A stretch of 64,000 bases of DNA from Paenibacillus shirakamiensis (GCF_017874255.1 NZ_JAGGLD010000004.1:186001-250000), one strand, 5' to 3'. Shown: positions 34,968 to 43,376, numbered from the stretch's first letter. Numbers and translations are program-made. The notes: generated by a model from the letters alone, not told the origin.

Positions 34968-35011
34968 AACCTGTCCCCTCTGCGTCTTCTCGCTTGGGAG
35001 ACAGGTTTTGT
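34968..35011 (+). terminator. Terminator of the ABC-2 permease gene
   Basis: AACCTGTC...CCC pairs with GGGAGACAGGTTTT, before the TetR gene. Confidence 0.75.
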
Positions 35012-35071
35012 GTGTTATTGATTATAACAATTTGAAGGGTCATAATGGGACTAGAACGGTAGAGGAGAATC

Positions 35072-35671
35072 ATGTCTATGCACAATGCAGACCAGGATCT
35101 AGACGTTAAAATACGAATTATGCTTTCCGCGAAGAGGCTCTTTGCGAAGCAAGGCTTTGATCGGACAAGTGTGAGACAGATTTGTGAGGATGCAGGAGCA
35201 AATGTGGCCCTCATTTCCTATTATTTTGGAGGGAAAGAGAAGGTTTTCGAAGAGATTTTAGAGCAATTTTTTCCTGGCAATGAAATTGCGCTTACCATGG
35301 TCGAAATGAGACCACTTGAAGGGCTGAGGACCCTGCTGCGAGAAGTCATTGCTTTTAGCTCTACGGACGATCCGGATTTAGGTTGTATTATTCAGCAGGA
35401 AATGACACTGGACTCTCCTCGCAAAGGTATTGTAACTCATCATGTTCAACCCGTCTGGGACAAAGTCCGTATGTTGTTAGAGCAGGGCCGGGAGGAAGGA
35501 ATATTCCATTTCGATTCTCTCAATTATACATTACTGATGGTTATGGGTACGGCTCTTGCACATAAGAGTAAATATAATTATATTGCAGAATTAGAAGATA
35601 ATGAAAAGAAGCATATACCGGATCAATCGATTCGGTTCATCCTTAGAGGACTTGGAGTGAAGGAAGCATGA
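35072..35671 (+). CDS. TetR-family transcriptional regulator
   Basis: 199 residues. The N-terminal helix-turn-helix is visible in AKRLFAKQGFDRTSVRQICEDAGANVALISYYFGGKEKVF, read in two parts: the recognition region is ANVALISYYFGGK. The C-terminal helical domain (TetR_C, YttP/CecR-like) is expected to bind a small ligand and dimerise. AGAGGAG precedes the ATG. Its stop overlaps the nitroreductase start (ATGA), so they are coupled. Its likely target is the palindrome at 33734 before the exporter gene, by position. Confidence 0.9.
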   Translation: MSMHNADQDLDVKIRIMLSAKRLFAKQGFDRTSVRQICEDAGANVALISYYFGGKEKVFEEILEQFFPGNEIALTMVEMRPLEGLRTLLREVIAFSSTDDPDLGCIIQQEMTLDSPRKGIVTHHVQPVWDKVRMLLEQGREEGIFHFDSLNYTLLMVMGTALAHKSKYNYIAELEDNEKKHIPDQSIRFILRGLGVKEA

Positions 35672-36423
35672 ATAACTTGTCTAACGAAACATTAAAAGTA
35701 CTACTTCAGCATCGTTCGATTCGTAAATTCAAACCAGATACATTGGATAAAGCTACAGTAGAGCAAATAGTAGCTGCGGGCCAGATGGCTTCGAGCTCAA
35801 GTCATGTTCAAGCTTTTAGTGTCATTGCTGTTACTGATCAAGAACGAAAAAAAACATTAGCAGAACTTACAGGTAATCAGTCTTACGTGGCTGATTGTCC
35901 GGTCTTTTTGGTCTGGTGTGCGGACTTATCTCGTCTAAAGTATGCCGCAGATCATCACCTTCCCGGACAGGACTCTTACGAAGGTGCAACAGAGAGCTTC
36001 ATTATCGGTACGGTAGACACAGCCCTTGCTGCTCAGAATGCGGCCATTGCGGCCGAATCCATGGGGCTTGGTATCGTCTATATTGGGGGTATCCGTAATC
36101 GTATTGCAGAAGTCTCACAGCTATTAGAATTGCCGAATCTAGTCTATCCCGTGTTCGGGATGTGTGTTGGATATCCTGATCAAGAACCGGGTCAGCGCCC
36201 ACGTCTACCCGTGGATGCGGTGCTTCACTGGGAAGCGTATGATGAACATAAAACCCCTGAGCAGATTGCGGCATATGATACTACGATGGTGGAATACATC
36301 AAGGAGCGGACACACGGTGAGCGAGATAAGGGTTGGTCTGCCTTAATGGCGGACAAATTAACGGTTCCAAGTCGCCTGCATATGAAGAAATATTTGGAGG
36401 ATCGTGGCTTCAAGATGGACTAA
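35668..36423 (+). CDS. nfrA: NADPH-dependent nitroreductase (NfrA/Frp family)
   Basis: 251 residues. HRSIRKFKPDTLDKATVEQI is the FMN-contacting opening of the nitroreductase fold. ASSSSHVQAFSVI, AAIAAESMGLGIVYIGGIRN and PVFGMCVGYPDQEPGQRPRLP fit the NfrA/NfsA group that reduces FMN, nitro compounds or quinones with NADPH. It shares a transcript with the TetR gene, which suggests a response to an electrophile or drug. The symbol is by family; the physiological substrate is not known. Confidence 0.85.
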   Translation: MNNLSNETLKVLLQHRSIRKFKPDTLDKATVEQIVAAGQMASSSSHVQAFSVIAVTDQERKKTLAELTGNQSYVADCPVFLVWCADLSRLKYAADHHLPGQDSYEGATESFIIGTVDTALAAQNAAIAAESMGLGIVYIGGIRNRIAEVSQLLELPNLVYPVFGMCVGYPDQEPGQRPRLPVDAVLHWEAYDEHKTPEQIAAYDTTMVEYIKERTHGERDKGWSALMADKLTVPSRLHMKKYLEDRGFKMD

Positions 36424-36440
36424 AGGAATAGGGCGGCTTG

Positions 36441-36449
36441 TGGTATAAT
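36441..36449 (+). promoter_or_regulatory. Extended -10 promoter of the DUF2062 gene
   Basis: TGGTATAAT, an extended -10 with a perfect TATAAT hexamer, 49 bases before the ATG; no good -35 is seen. Confidence 0.6.
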
Positions 36450-36497
36450 AGACAGAACCCCTGCATCTTGCATGGGAGTTGAGGGTAAGGAGTTAAG

Positions 36498-37064
36498 ATG
36501 ATGAAGAAATACAGTAAACATCACTTTGTGAATAAATTGTACCGAGCATTCAAACTGAATTTTTTGAAGCTGCTTCGTACGCCTGGTGGAGTGAAGAAAG
36601 TATCGCTCGGCTTTTCCGTCGGCTTTGGACTGGAAATGATCGTAATTTCGACAGCATGTCTCGTCTACCTTATATTCTATCCTATAGTCAAACTATCTGG
36701 AGGTTCTGTACCCGCCGCTATTATCGGGAATGTTATAGGTAAGCTTACATTTCTCCCGATTTTGCTCATGCCTTTCGCCAAAAAGATTGGTGAAATGATC
36801 TACCCTGTACGGACGGGAGAGCAATCTGGTTCTCCCATGGTCAAAGAACCCTCGATTATGGATATTTTCCAAGGCGATTTCACGGCAGTTCGAGATATCC
36901 TGCATGGAGGGCTGCATATTCTAATCGGTATGAGCATCTTTGGCGCCGTACTTGGTGTAATTTCTTATTACGTCATTCAGTTCTTCTATAACAAAACAGC
37001 AAAACGACGCTTGGAGAAGCGCCGTGCCAGAATCATAATATATGAACAGAATTTGGGATCGTAA
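36498..37064 (+). CDS. DUF2062 membrane protein
   Basis: 188 residues. A basic N-terminal stretch precedes a hydrophobic pair (SVGFGLEMIVISTACLVYLIFYPIV and IGNVIGKLTFLPILLMPFA), which has the GNP/F...P pattern of DUF2062, and a third helix (GMSIFGAVLGVISYYVIQFF). The tail is strongly basic. It is a cytoplasmic-membrane protein. The function of the family is unknown. It has its own promoter, and its terminator overlaps the stop codon. Confidence 0.8.
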   Translation: MMKKYSKHHFVNKLYRAFKLNFLKLLRTPGGVKKVSLGFSVGFGLEMIVISTACLVYLIFYPIVKLSGGSVPAAIIGNVIGKLTFLPILLMPFAKKIGEMIYPVRTGEQSGSPMVKEPSIMDIFQGDFTAVRDILHGGLHILIGMSIFGAVLGVISYYVIQFFYNKTAKRRLEKRRARIIIYEQNLGS

Positions 37065-37088
37065 GCTATAGGCTTGCGGTCCTTTTTA
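37057..37088 (+). terminator. Terminator overlapping the DUF2062 stop codon
   Basis: GGATCGTAAGC pairs with GCTTGCGGTCC around TATAG, followed by TTTTT. Confidence 0.85.
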
Positions 37089-37148
37089 TGTCAAAATTTG
37101 TGTGAATTGCATGTCTAATTCTAATTGTGTCACTATTCTATCGTTTTC

Positions 37149-37943
37149 TCATAGTCCATAAAAACGCTTGGTATTGCGGTAGAGGATATCACAAGCTTCA
37201 GCCTTATCTAACCCTTGAATATCGGCCCAAACCTTAGCCACTGCTCGAATCATAGCAGGGTGTGTGAGTTGACCTAGAAAAGGCCCTTCGAAAGGCCAAG
37301 GTCCATCTGTCTCGACCATCACTTGATGGGCTGGATACAGGCGCGCAAGCCCGACGATCTCTTCTTCGTATAGCAAATCAGGTGTAAAAGAAATGAAATA
37401 TCCGCGGTCGGCCATGCGCTGAACTGTCTGACTCGAACCTTTGAACCAGTGAAAATGTGCTCGCTTAATTCCATGCGCTTCTAGCCGATCACATACGATA
37501 TCTGCATCTTCATACACGGCATGCAGTATGACTGGTTTATCCAATTCTTTGGCTAAGGCAAGCATTTGGTCTAGCATCTGAATGTAAGGTGCCAGATCTA
37601 AATGATTCCCCTTTGCTTCTAATTCCGTACGCATATAATAAGGCAGTCCAATTTCTCCAATGGCTAGTACTTCTCCAGCCCTCTCACGAATCCACTGTAC
37701 AAGTTGATCTAGCTCTGACGCACTTGGAAGGGGTTGTTCTGGATGGAATCCAAAAGCGGGATAAACCTGCTTAGGATATTGCTTGGATAGAACCGCATTC
37801 TCTTGGCATGAAGCCAGATGCATAGATACGGCAACGAGAGATTCTACGCCTTCCTTAGACAATTCCGAGAGGATACGAATTTGATCGGAAGGCTCATATA
37901 GATCTAGATGTATATGGGCATCAATCAGCGGCATGTTCATCAT
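37149..37943 (-). CDS. TatD-like metal-dependent hydrolase of the thiamine operon
   Basis: 264 residues, amidohydrolase-type TIM barrel. Metal ligands are visible: DAHIHLD, GEIGLPYY, VILHAVYED, HFHWFKGS and VETDGPWPF. The catalytic set is complete, but GEIGLPYY replaces the GEIGLDYY of true TatD nucleases and the length fits a divergent subgroup. It is the last gene of the TPP-riboswitch operon; its ATG overlaps the thiZ stop (ATGA). Expected activity: hydrolysis in the cytosol, perhaps of an imported thiamine breakdown product. That substrate is an inference from context alone. Confidence 0.8.
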   Translation of the reverse strand: MMNMPLIDAHIHLDLYEPSDQIRILSELSKEGVESLVAVSMHLASCQENAVLSKQYPKQVYPAFGFHPEQPLPSASELDQLVQWIRERAGEVLAIGEIGLPYYMRTELEAKGNHLDLAPYIQMLDQMLALAKELDKPVILHAVYEDADIVCDRLEAHGIKRAHFHWFKGSSQTVQRMADRGYFISFTPDLLYEEEIVGLARLYPAHQVMVETDGPWPFEGPFLGQLTHPAMIRAVAKVWADIQGLDKAEACDILYRNTKRFYGL

Positions 37944-38770
37944 AGATTCCCCTCTAGACGTCCAAAATCCATTCCCTTCTGTTGTTCTTCGCGCATGAGG
38001 TGGCTGAGTTGCTTTTTTAGCTTTCGGAATTCAGGATCTTCAATTATATCTTCACTACGCGGTCTTGAAAAAGGGACGTGAAGCTGATGAATAGGTCTAG
38101 CTGGACGGCTTGAGAAAAGGTAAATCGTATCCGATAGAAGCAATGCTTCTTCAATATTATGTGTGATGAATAGCACTGAGCGACGATTCTCCTCCCAGAT
38201 GTCGAGGAGCCAGCGCTGCATATCACTACGTGTAAAGGCATCTAGAGCGCTGAAGGGTTCATCGAGTAGCATAAGCTCCTGACGACTAATAAGTCCCCGT
38301 AAAAAAGCTACACGCTGCTGCATCCCTCCAGACAAGGTCTGCGGATAAGCTTGCCGAAAGTCGGCTAATCCTGCGCGTTCTAGCCATTGTGCTGCCTCTT
38401 GTCTGGCTTCCTTTAGGGGGACGCCTGCAACTTCAAGGGCTAGAATCACATTGTCCTCAATGGTACGCCAAGGGAACAAAGCGGGCTGCTGAGGCACGTA
38501 GCTGATGTGACCCTTTTGTCCTGTAATATCTTGATCATGTAGCCGAATGCTACCGTGGTCTGGGGCGGTTAATCCCCCAATGATATGAAAAAGGGTACTC
38601 TTTCCGCTGCCAGAAGGTCCTACAATAGATACAAATTCACCTGTGTGTACTTGGAGGGAGATGGCGTCTAGAACTTGGAGATGCTGCTTTTTTTGCTTAA
38701 ATGTTTTGCTTATGTCCTGAATATCAAGGGCAAGACTTGCGGAAACCGGGGATCGTGGGTGATTATGCAT
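37940..38770 (-). CDS. thiZ: Thiamine-precursor ABC transporter ATPase (ThiZ-like)
   Basis: 276 residues from ATG 38770, which has AAGGAGG 8 nt upstream; a GTG three codons earlier is too close. Walker A is GPSGSGKSTLFHIIGG, the Q loop is YVPQQPALFPWRT, the signature is LSGGMQQRVAFLRG and Walker B is LMLLDEPFSALD. It belongs to the SsuB/TauB/ThiZ nitrate-sulfonate-type group. It powers uptake through ThiX with ThiY as receptor. The order and the riboswitch point to pyrimidine precursors. Confidence 0.9.
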   Translation of the reverse strand: MHNHPRSPVSASLALDIQDISKTFKQKKQHLQVLDAISLQVHTGEFVSIVGPSGSGKSTLFHIIGGLTAPDHGSIRLHDQDITGQKGHISYVPQQPALFPWRTIEDNVILALEVAGVPLKEARQEAAQWLERAGLADFRQAYPQTLSGGMQQRVAFLRGLISRQELMLLDEPFSALDAFTRSDMQRWLLDIWEENRRSVLFITHNIEEALLLSDTIYLFSSRPARPIHQLHVPFSRPRSEDIIEDPEFRKLKKQLSHLMREEQQKGMDFGRLEGNL

Positions 38771-38783
38771 GCGGTTCACCTCC

Positions 38784-39554
38784 TTATTTTTGATCAGCTT
38801 GGGCTTGGGGTTGATAACGTACCAGCCATTTCTCTATCAGAACTACAATAGTGAACAAAGTCAGACTCATGAGGACAATAATCATAATCGCAACAAAAAT
38901 ACGGTCGGTCCGAAAGGAGGAGCGCTGCATCATCATATAGTAACCAATACCTTTATCCGCGCCGATCCATTCGGCAATGATAGCACCCATAACACTATAG
39001 GTAGCAGCAATTTTAACGCCGGACATGATTGCAGGTAGCGCATGGGGAAATTCGAGCTTACGGAAGATCTGTCCACGTGATGCCCCGATCATCTGCATGT
39101 AATTTCGCATCATTGGATCTGTCCGAGTTAGCCCATCCATAGCCGAGACGGCTACCGGGAAGAAGCATACTAAAGTTATCACAATATACTTGGGAAGCAG
39201 TCCATACCCGAACCAGACAAGCAGCAGGGGAGCAAGCGCAATGGTCGGAATGTTCTGGCTGAGAATCATAAGCGGATAGAGGGCCGATTTGAGGAGCGGA
39301 CTAAAATGCAAAATAAGAGCAATGCTAAGCCCCACTGCAATGCCAATTAATAGGCCAACAAGGGTAAGCTGCAAGGTAGCTAAGCTTTGTGTTATTAGAT
39401 TCTCTTGATTCGTGAGCGCCTCATGTCCAATATCCAAAGGTCCAGGGAGGAACCATGTATCCAGATGCAAGAGCTGAACGGCTACCTGCCATAGGGTCAA
39501 AAAGAAGAGGACCGCCACAAGTGGCGGCCATACATTTCGGAACCATATCTTCAT
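38784..39554 (-). CDS. thiX: Thiamine-precursor ABC transporter permease (ThiX-like)
   Basis: 256 residues, six membrane segments. The permease loop is RTDPMMRNYMQMIGASRGQ...FPHALPAIMSGVKIA, typical of SsuC/TauC/ThiX. Its ATG overlaps the stop codon of the upstream thiamine-binding protein gene, and thiZ starts 13 bases downstream. It is in the cytoplasmic membrane. Confidence 0.9.
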   Translation of the reverse strand: MKIWFRNVWPPLVAVLFFLTLWQVAVQLLHLDTWFLPGPLDIGHEALTNQENLITQSLATLQLTLVGLLIGIAVGLSIALILHFSPLLKSALYPLMILSQNIPTIALAPLLLVWFGYGLLPKYIVITLVCFFPVAVSAMDGLTRTDPMMRNYMQMIGASRGQIFRKLEFPHALPAIMSGVKIAATYSVMGAIIAEWIGADKGIGYYMMMQRSSFRTDRIFVAIMIIVLMSLTLFTIVVLIEKWLVRYQPQAQADQK

Positions 39555-39844
39555 GGACGATATTTCTCCGTCAACGCATCCATACTTGCACCTTTCGGTG
39601 CATATAAAATTTTAATTTGCGAGATGATACTTGGGCTGCCATAGGCGATGACTGCATCGTTAACTTGTTGTACGATGTCAAGCAACTCTTGAAGGTCCCC
39701 CTCCATGGTAGTATCTAGAGCATTCACTTGATGTTTCACTCCAGAAGCTTGAATTACTTCAATGGCACGATCTACATAAGGGATAACATCTTCACCATTC
39801 GGTGTTTTAGGGATGATTTGTAGGCTTAAGAGGGCATTGTTCAT
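39551..39844 (-). CDS. MTH1187/YkoF-like thiamine-binding protein
   Basis: 97 residues. LLSLQIIPKTPNGEDVIPYVDRA and the ending QIKILYAPKG... match the MTH1187 (DUF77) family of small ferredoxin-like homotetramers that bind thiamine or its pyrimidine part. No signal peptide, so it acts in the cytosol. Position between thiY and thiX, under a TPP riboswitch, supports a role as a buffer or sensor for imported precursor. Confidence 0.85.
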   Translation of the reverse strand: MNNALLSLQIIPKTPNGEDVIPYVDRAIEVIQASGVKHQVNALDTTMEGDLQELLDIVQQVNDAVIAYGSPSIISQIKILYAPKGASMDALTEKYRP

Positions 39845-39873
39845 CAGATGATCTTCCTTTCGCTGTGCTTGGA

Positions 39874-40887
39874 TTATTTAGTTGAAGGCAAAAAGTCATT
39901 AGTAAAAGCTTTATTTACTTCTAAAGGTTTGTCCAAGAGTTTATGTTCATACATCCAATCGGCGTAATTCTTCCAGACGCTTTCTTTCTGTTCACCCCAA
40001 CGTGGTGCATCATCTTGGTACCGGCTGCTTAGCCATTTCTGACTAGCTATGACCAATTTTTCATCCAGTTCAGGAGCGGCTTTAAGTAAGATCTTGCCGG
40101 CATCCTCAGGGTGTTGGGTGGCATAGGTATAACCTTTAGACGTAGCACTCATGAATGCTTTGACTAGTGCGGGATCTTCGGCAATGACTTTCTCGCTAGT
40201 TGCAATTACAGGCGTATAGTAATCCAGTTTATCCGAGTAGTCTTTTACGTACAGCATGTCTAGTGGTTGGCCGCGAAGCTCAGCTTCAATCCCTGTCCAT
40301 GCATAATAGATCCAAGCGAAGTCTATATCGCGTTTCACGGCGGTAAAGTAGTCAGCTTCGCCAATATTTATATTTTGTACTTTGGTGACATCGGCACCTT
40401 TTTGTTCCATTAATGATTTCATCACTGCTGCTTCAATAGGAGAACCCCAACCTCCATATTTCTTACCCTCAAAATCCTTAGGGGACTTAATGCTGCGATC
40501 TTTTGGTGCAGCAAAACCTGAAGTATTATGCTGGATTACAGCTCCAATGGAGACCAGCGGTACATTCTGAATACGGCCTTGCGTAATACTTTCTTGATAA
40601 CTTACGCCGAACTGGGCTGCTCCCGTGGCCACCATCGTATCAGCTCCACCACTACCGGGCTTCAGTATTTCAACATTGAGGCCGGCGTCTTTATAATAAC
40701 CCCGTTCTTTGGCAACATAGAGTCCTGTGTGATTGGTATTCGGAGTCCAGTCCAACACGACCTTAACGTCTTTAAGCTTCGTAGGACTTGATGCGGTAGG
40801 TTCTTGGCTAGATTTACTACCACAACCTGCTGTAGTGATTAGGACCATTAAGCAGAGTAGAGCGATAGCCCATTTGTTCTTCTTCAT
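39874..40887 (-). CDS. thiY: Thiamine-precursor substrate-binding lipoprotein (ThiY-like)
   Basis: 337 residues from ATG 40887, with AAGGAGACG 9 nt upstream; an in-frame ATG at 40917 has no such site. The signal peptide ends in the lipobox TAGC. The domain is NMT1/THI5-like: VVLDWTPNTNHTGLYVAKERG, LKPGSGGADTMVATGAAQFG, and YGGWGSPIEAAVM. This family binds formylaminopyrimidine/HMP-type precursors. It is the first gene after the TPP riboswitch. Confidence 0.92.
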   Translation of the reverse strand: MKKNKWAIALLCLMVLITTAGCGSKSSQEPTASSPTKLKDVKVVLDWTPNTNHTGLYVAKERGYYKDAGLNVEILKPGSGGADTMVATGAAQFGVSYQESITQGRIQNVPLVSIGAVIQHNTSGFAAPKDRSIKSPKDFEGKKYGGWGSPIEAAVMKSLMEQKGADVTKVQNINIGEADYFTAVKRDIDFAWIYYAWTGIEAELRGQPLDMLYVKDYSDKLDYYTPVIATSEKVIAEDPALVKAFMSATSKGYTYATQHPEDAGKILLKAAPELDEKLVIASQKWLSSRYQDDAPRWGEQKESVWKNYADWMYEHKLLDKPLEVNKAFTNDFLPSTK

Positions 40888-40977
40888 TATTGTCGTCTCC
40901 TTCGGATAGATCTTCATTTCACCCGTATTTCCTCTTCATGCTCAGAAGAACTAATCCAGGGGCGATCATTTACTTGA

Positions 40978-41016
40978 AAAGATAAATAGGCGTCCTGAAG
41001 GTCAGGACGCCTATGC
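40978..41016 (-). terminator. Expression-platform terminator of the TPP riboswitch
   Basis: Read leftward, ATAGGCGTCCTGA pairs perfectly with TCAGGACGCCTAT, followed by TTATCTTTTC. It sits between the aptamer and thiY. Confidence 0.9.
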
Positions 41017-41049
41017 GTATGTGAATGAATAGATACATAATATTCAATC

Positions 41050-41150
41050 AGGTCTCTTTCCTACGCTGGCATTATCCAGATCAGGTATAAGGGTTAGTAT
41101 CAGAAGGATACACTCTCAGCCGGCTGTACTTCCAGCTCCCCAGTTCTACA
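41050..41150 (-). promoter_or_regulatory. TPP riboswitch (THI element)
   Basis: Read leftward the aptamer shows GGGGAGC, GGCTGAGAGT, ACCCTTATACCTGATCTGG, and ATAATGCCAGCGTAGGA in the right order: the conserved cores that bind the pyrimidine and the pyrophosphate. The terminator at 40978-41016 follows. TPP should end transcription before thiY. Confidence 0.96.
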
Positions 41151-41178
41151 TGAAATTGTACGGGTGAATCTAGAACGT

Positions 41179-41208
41179 ATTATAGTCTGTTCCTTGGAGA
41201 ATTGTCCA
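41179..41208 (-). promoter_or_regulatory. Promoter of the thiamine operon
   Basis: Read leftward: TGGACA, an 18-base spacer, and a perfect TATAAT, ending about 30 bases before the aptamer. Confidence 0.65.
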
Positions 41209-41294
41209 GTAATCTGATGGTAGAACGGTTCATGAAGCCCGACACGGGGTACACTACGAATGAAGCTAATAATTTCTGGAAGGAGCTGCTTACT

Positions 41295-41717
41295 ATGGAT
41301 CGTCAACAATTAGAGACTAAGATTGTGAAGGCATTAGATGAAAATAAATTTGGTTCTTTAGCGACCGTGGAGAATAATAAACCTAAGGTGCGCTACATGG
41401 CCTTTTATCACGAGGGTCTGAATGTGTATCTAGCTACAGATCGCAAAACTCACAAGATTGATGAGCTCGAACAGAATCCGCAAGCGGCTTTGTTGCTTGG
41501 ATTTGAGCAAGGTGGAAGCGGGACTGCCGTGGAGATCGAAGGACAAGTGAAGATTAGCAGCGATGAAAGCTTGAAGAAAAAACTCTGGAACGACGATTTC
41601 AAAGAATACTTTGAAGGACCCGAAGATCCAGATTATATTGTTATTGAAATCCACCCGGCGCGTATTGATTACTCTTCCAAAGAAGATGGTCAACAAGTCT
41701 GGACGGCAAAAGAATAA
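41295..41717 (+). CDS. Pyridoxamine-phosphate-oxidase-like stress protein (general stress protein 26 type)
   Basis: 140 residues from ATG 41295, with GGAAGGAG 9 nt upstream; the frame open from 41202 crosses the thi promoter and is not likely translated. The split-barrel flavin-binding fold is visible in KFGSLATVENNKPKVRYMAFYHEG, read as GSLATVENNKPKVRYM, then VYLATDRKTHKIDEL and AVEIEGQVKI. Related to B. subtilis YdaG. It may bind FMN or F420-like cofactors; the reaction is unknown. Confidence 0.85.
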   Translation: MDRQQLETKIVKALDENKFGSLATVENNKPKVRYMAFYHEGLNVYLATDRKTHKIDELEQNPQAALLLGFEQGGSGTAVEIEGQVKISSDESLKKKLWNDDFKEYFEGPEDPDYIVIEIHPARIDYSSKEDGQQVWTAKE

Positions 41718-41749
41718 ATGGCAAAAGCTTTTCTCTAGAGTATTTCAAC

Positions 41750-41788
41750 ACACAGCAGCCTATAGTTAAACGGGCTGTTGTTTTTTTG
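41750..41788 (+). terminator. Terminator after the stress-protein gene
   Basis: CAGCAGCC pairs with GGGCTGTTG, followed by seven Ts. Confidence 0.8.
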
Positions 41789-41882
41789 TACAAAAATTGG
41801 TATTTTTATGATGTATCTTAAAACGTTATCATGTTATAATGTTCTCGACATAATTCGGCAAATTTTGCCAAGGAGGATACTT

Positions 41883-42920
41883 ATGATTTGTGGCAACTGC
41901 AGAGAGCAGCGCCCTATGGAAGACCAAGGTATTTTATCGCTGCGTGGGGCAGGAGATTTCATAGAACTAATTAGAGATCAACGTTTCGATCCAAAGCTGG
42001 AAGGCCAAGATTATACGATGAATTATCGGTCGAAGGATGAACTACTGCAATTGTTTCAGATTTTGCGTTATGGAGATGGAACGGTTCCCACAGACATTAC
42101 GATGAGACTTCAAGGCATGAAAGATCGTAACGATCAGCCTGTGTGGATTCCCTTACCGCAGATGGAAGCTAGACTCAAACATCATAACATTGTAGATATT
42201 ATTGTAGATGAACGGTTCACAAGTCATATGCAACCTATAGTGAATCATGTAGAAGAGATTGTAGGATTTGAATTTTTACTTCGTCCCTCCAGTAAAGAAG
42301 CTCCTTTTCAGCCTTTAGAATTGTTTGATATCGCCCGAGAGACAGGACTCCATTCATTCTTGGATCGTGCAGCGAGATTATCTGCTATAGAGACTAGTGC
42401 CATGCATATTCCGAAAGGAATCAAACGCTTTATTAATTTTTTACCCTCATCTATTTATAATCCAAAGTACTGTTTGACGCATACTTTCGATGCTATTCAA
42501 AAGCATGCATTAGATCCTCAAGATTTTGTGTTTGAAGTGGTAGAGACAGAACAAATACATAAAATGGATAATATCCTTTCTATCTTTGATGAATACCGGA
42601 AGAATGGCATTTCCGTAGCGCTTGACGATGTAGGTGCGGGTTACTCTACATTAGAAGAAATGATTCGTTTACGTCCAGATTACGTGAAGATTGACAGAAG
42701 CCTAGTAGATGGCTGTAGCCAAGATATGAACAAGCAGCGTCAGATTCAGCTTATCATTGAGCGGGCTCAAGATTTTGGAGGACAGGTATTAGCGGAAGGA
42801 ATTGAGGACCGCCAAGACTTTGAATTTTGCCGTACGCATGGGGCACTTTTAGCTCAAGGTTATTTATTTGGTAAACCTGCGCCCACGCCTCCTGACACCT
42901 TCATGCGCCCAACTGCATAA
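41883..42920 (+). CDS. EAL-domain c-di-GMP phosphodiesterase
   Basis: 345 residues from ATG 41883 (AAGGAGGATACTT). The N-terminal 105 residues start MICGNCREQRP, with a CxxC that may bind metal, and are otherwise unassigned. The EAL domain (about 110-340) keeps its catalytic residues: ExLxR as GFEFLLRP, the Asn in FINFLPSS, the Glu in FEVVETE, the Asp pair in ALDDVGAGYSTL, Lys in YVKIDRSLV, Glu in LAEGIED, and the closing QGYLFGKP. It should cut c-di-GMP to pGpG in the cytosol. No membrane segment is seen. Single-gene unit. It may adjust c-di-GMP seen by the MshEN domain of PilB. Confidence 0.88.
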   Translation: MICGNCREQRPMEDQGILSLRGAGDFIELIRDQRFDPKLEGQDYTMNYRSKDELLQLFQILRYGDGTVPTDITMRLQGMKDRNDQPVWIPLPQMEARLKHHNIVDIIVDERFTSHMQPIVNHVEEIVGFEFLLRPSSKEAPFQPLELFDIARETGLHSFLDRAARLSAIETSAMHIPKGIKRFINFLPSSIYNPKYCLTHTFDAIQKHALDPQDFVFEVVETEQIHKMDNILSIFDEYRKNGISVALDDVGAGYSTLEEMIRLRPDYVKIDRSLVDGCSQDMNKQRQIQLIIERAQDFGGQVLAEGIEDRQDFEFCRTHGALLAQGYLFGKPAPTPPDTFMRPTA

Positions 42921-42929
42921 CATGAAAAT

Positions 42930-42966
42930 GGGCTTATCGTTCAAGCTTGAACGAGGCCCTTTCTTT
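42930..42966 (+). terminator. Terminator of the EAL gene
   Basis: GGGC and CGTTCAAG pair with CTTGAACG and GCCC, followed by TTTCTTTCT. Confidence 0.7.
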
Positions 42967-42986
42967 CTCCTTAATTAGGTAGAAAT

Positions 42987-43015
42987 TTGCTTTTTGCTGG
43001 AAATTAGGTTATAAT
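42987..43015 (+). promoter_or_regulatory. Promoter of the cold-shock gene
   Basis: TTGCTT, 17-base spacer, TATAAT. The predicted transcript starts near 43022, giving a leader of about 145 bases, as is usual for cspA-type genes. Confidence 0.75.
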
Positions 43016-43045
43016 TGAGGAAGTTAAACGTCTGTCTGAGAATCA

Positions 43046-43106
43046 ATTCTCATATTGAAAAGAGTGTCAATTCGTCTTGAAATGGAACTTTTCTCAATAT
43101 GTGAAT
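43046..43106 (+). promoter_or_regulatory. Long hairpin in the csp 5' leader
   Basis: ATTCTCATATTGA pairs with TCAATATGTGAAT (12 of 13), with inner GAAAAG/CTTTTC pairing, directly followed by eight Ts. It may be a temperature-sensitive leader structure or an attenuator. Confidence 0.6.
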
Positions 43107-43165
43107 TTTTTTTACGGAAAAAAGTTACATGTTAAATATTGTTATTTTCAGGGAGGCTACACCAC

Positions 43166-43366
43166 ATGGCAACAGGTACAGTGAAATGGTTTAACGCAGA
43201 AAAAGGTTTTGGCTTTATCGAAGTTGAAGGCGGAAATGATGTATTCGTTCATTTCAGCGCAATCACTGGTGAAGGCTTCAAGACACTTGATGAAGGACAA
43301 CAAGTGGAGTTTAATGTTGTTGAAGGTAACCGCGGACCACAAGCTGAAAATGTGGTAAAACTCTAA
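43166..43366 (+). CDS. csp: Cold-shock protein (CspA/CspB family)
   Basis: 66 residues, one cold-shock OB-fold domain. RNP1 is KGFGFIEV and RNP2 is [24 protein letters not shown] opens the protein. It binds single-stranded RNA and melts structure in the cytosol. ATG 43166 has GGGAGG upstream; the frame extends to 43139 without a ribosome site. A terminator separates it from the YdjO-type gene. Confidence 0.96.
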   Translation: MATGTVKWFNAEKGFGFIEVEGGNDVFVHFSAITGEGFKTLDEGQQVEFNVVEGNRGPQAENVVKL

Positions 43367-43376
43367 CGCAAACTCT

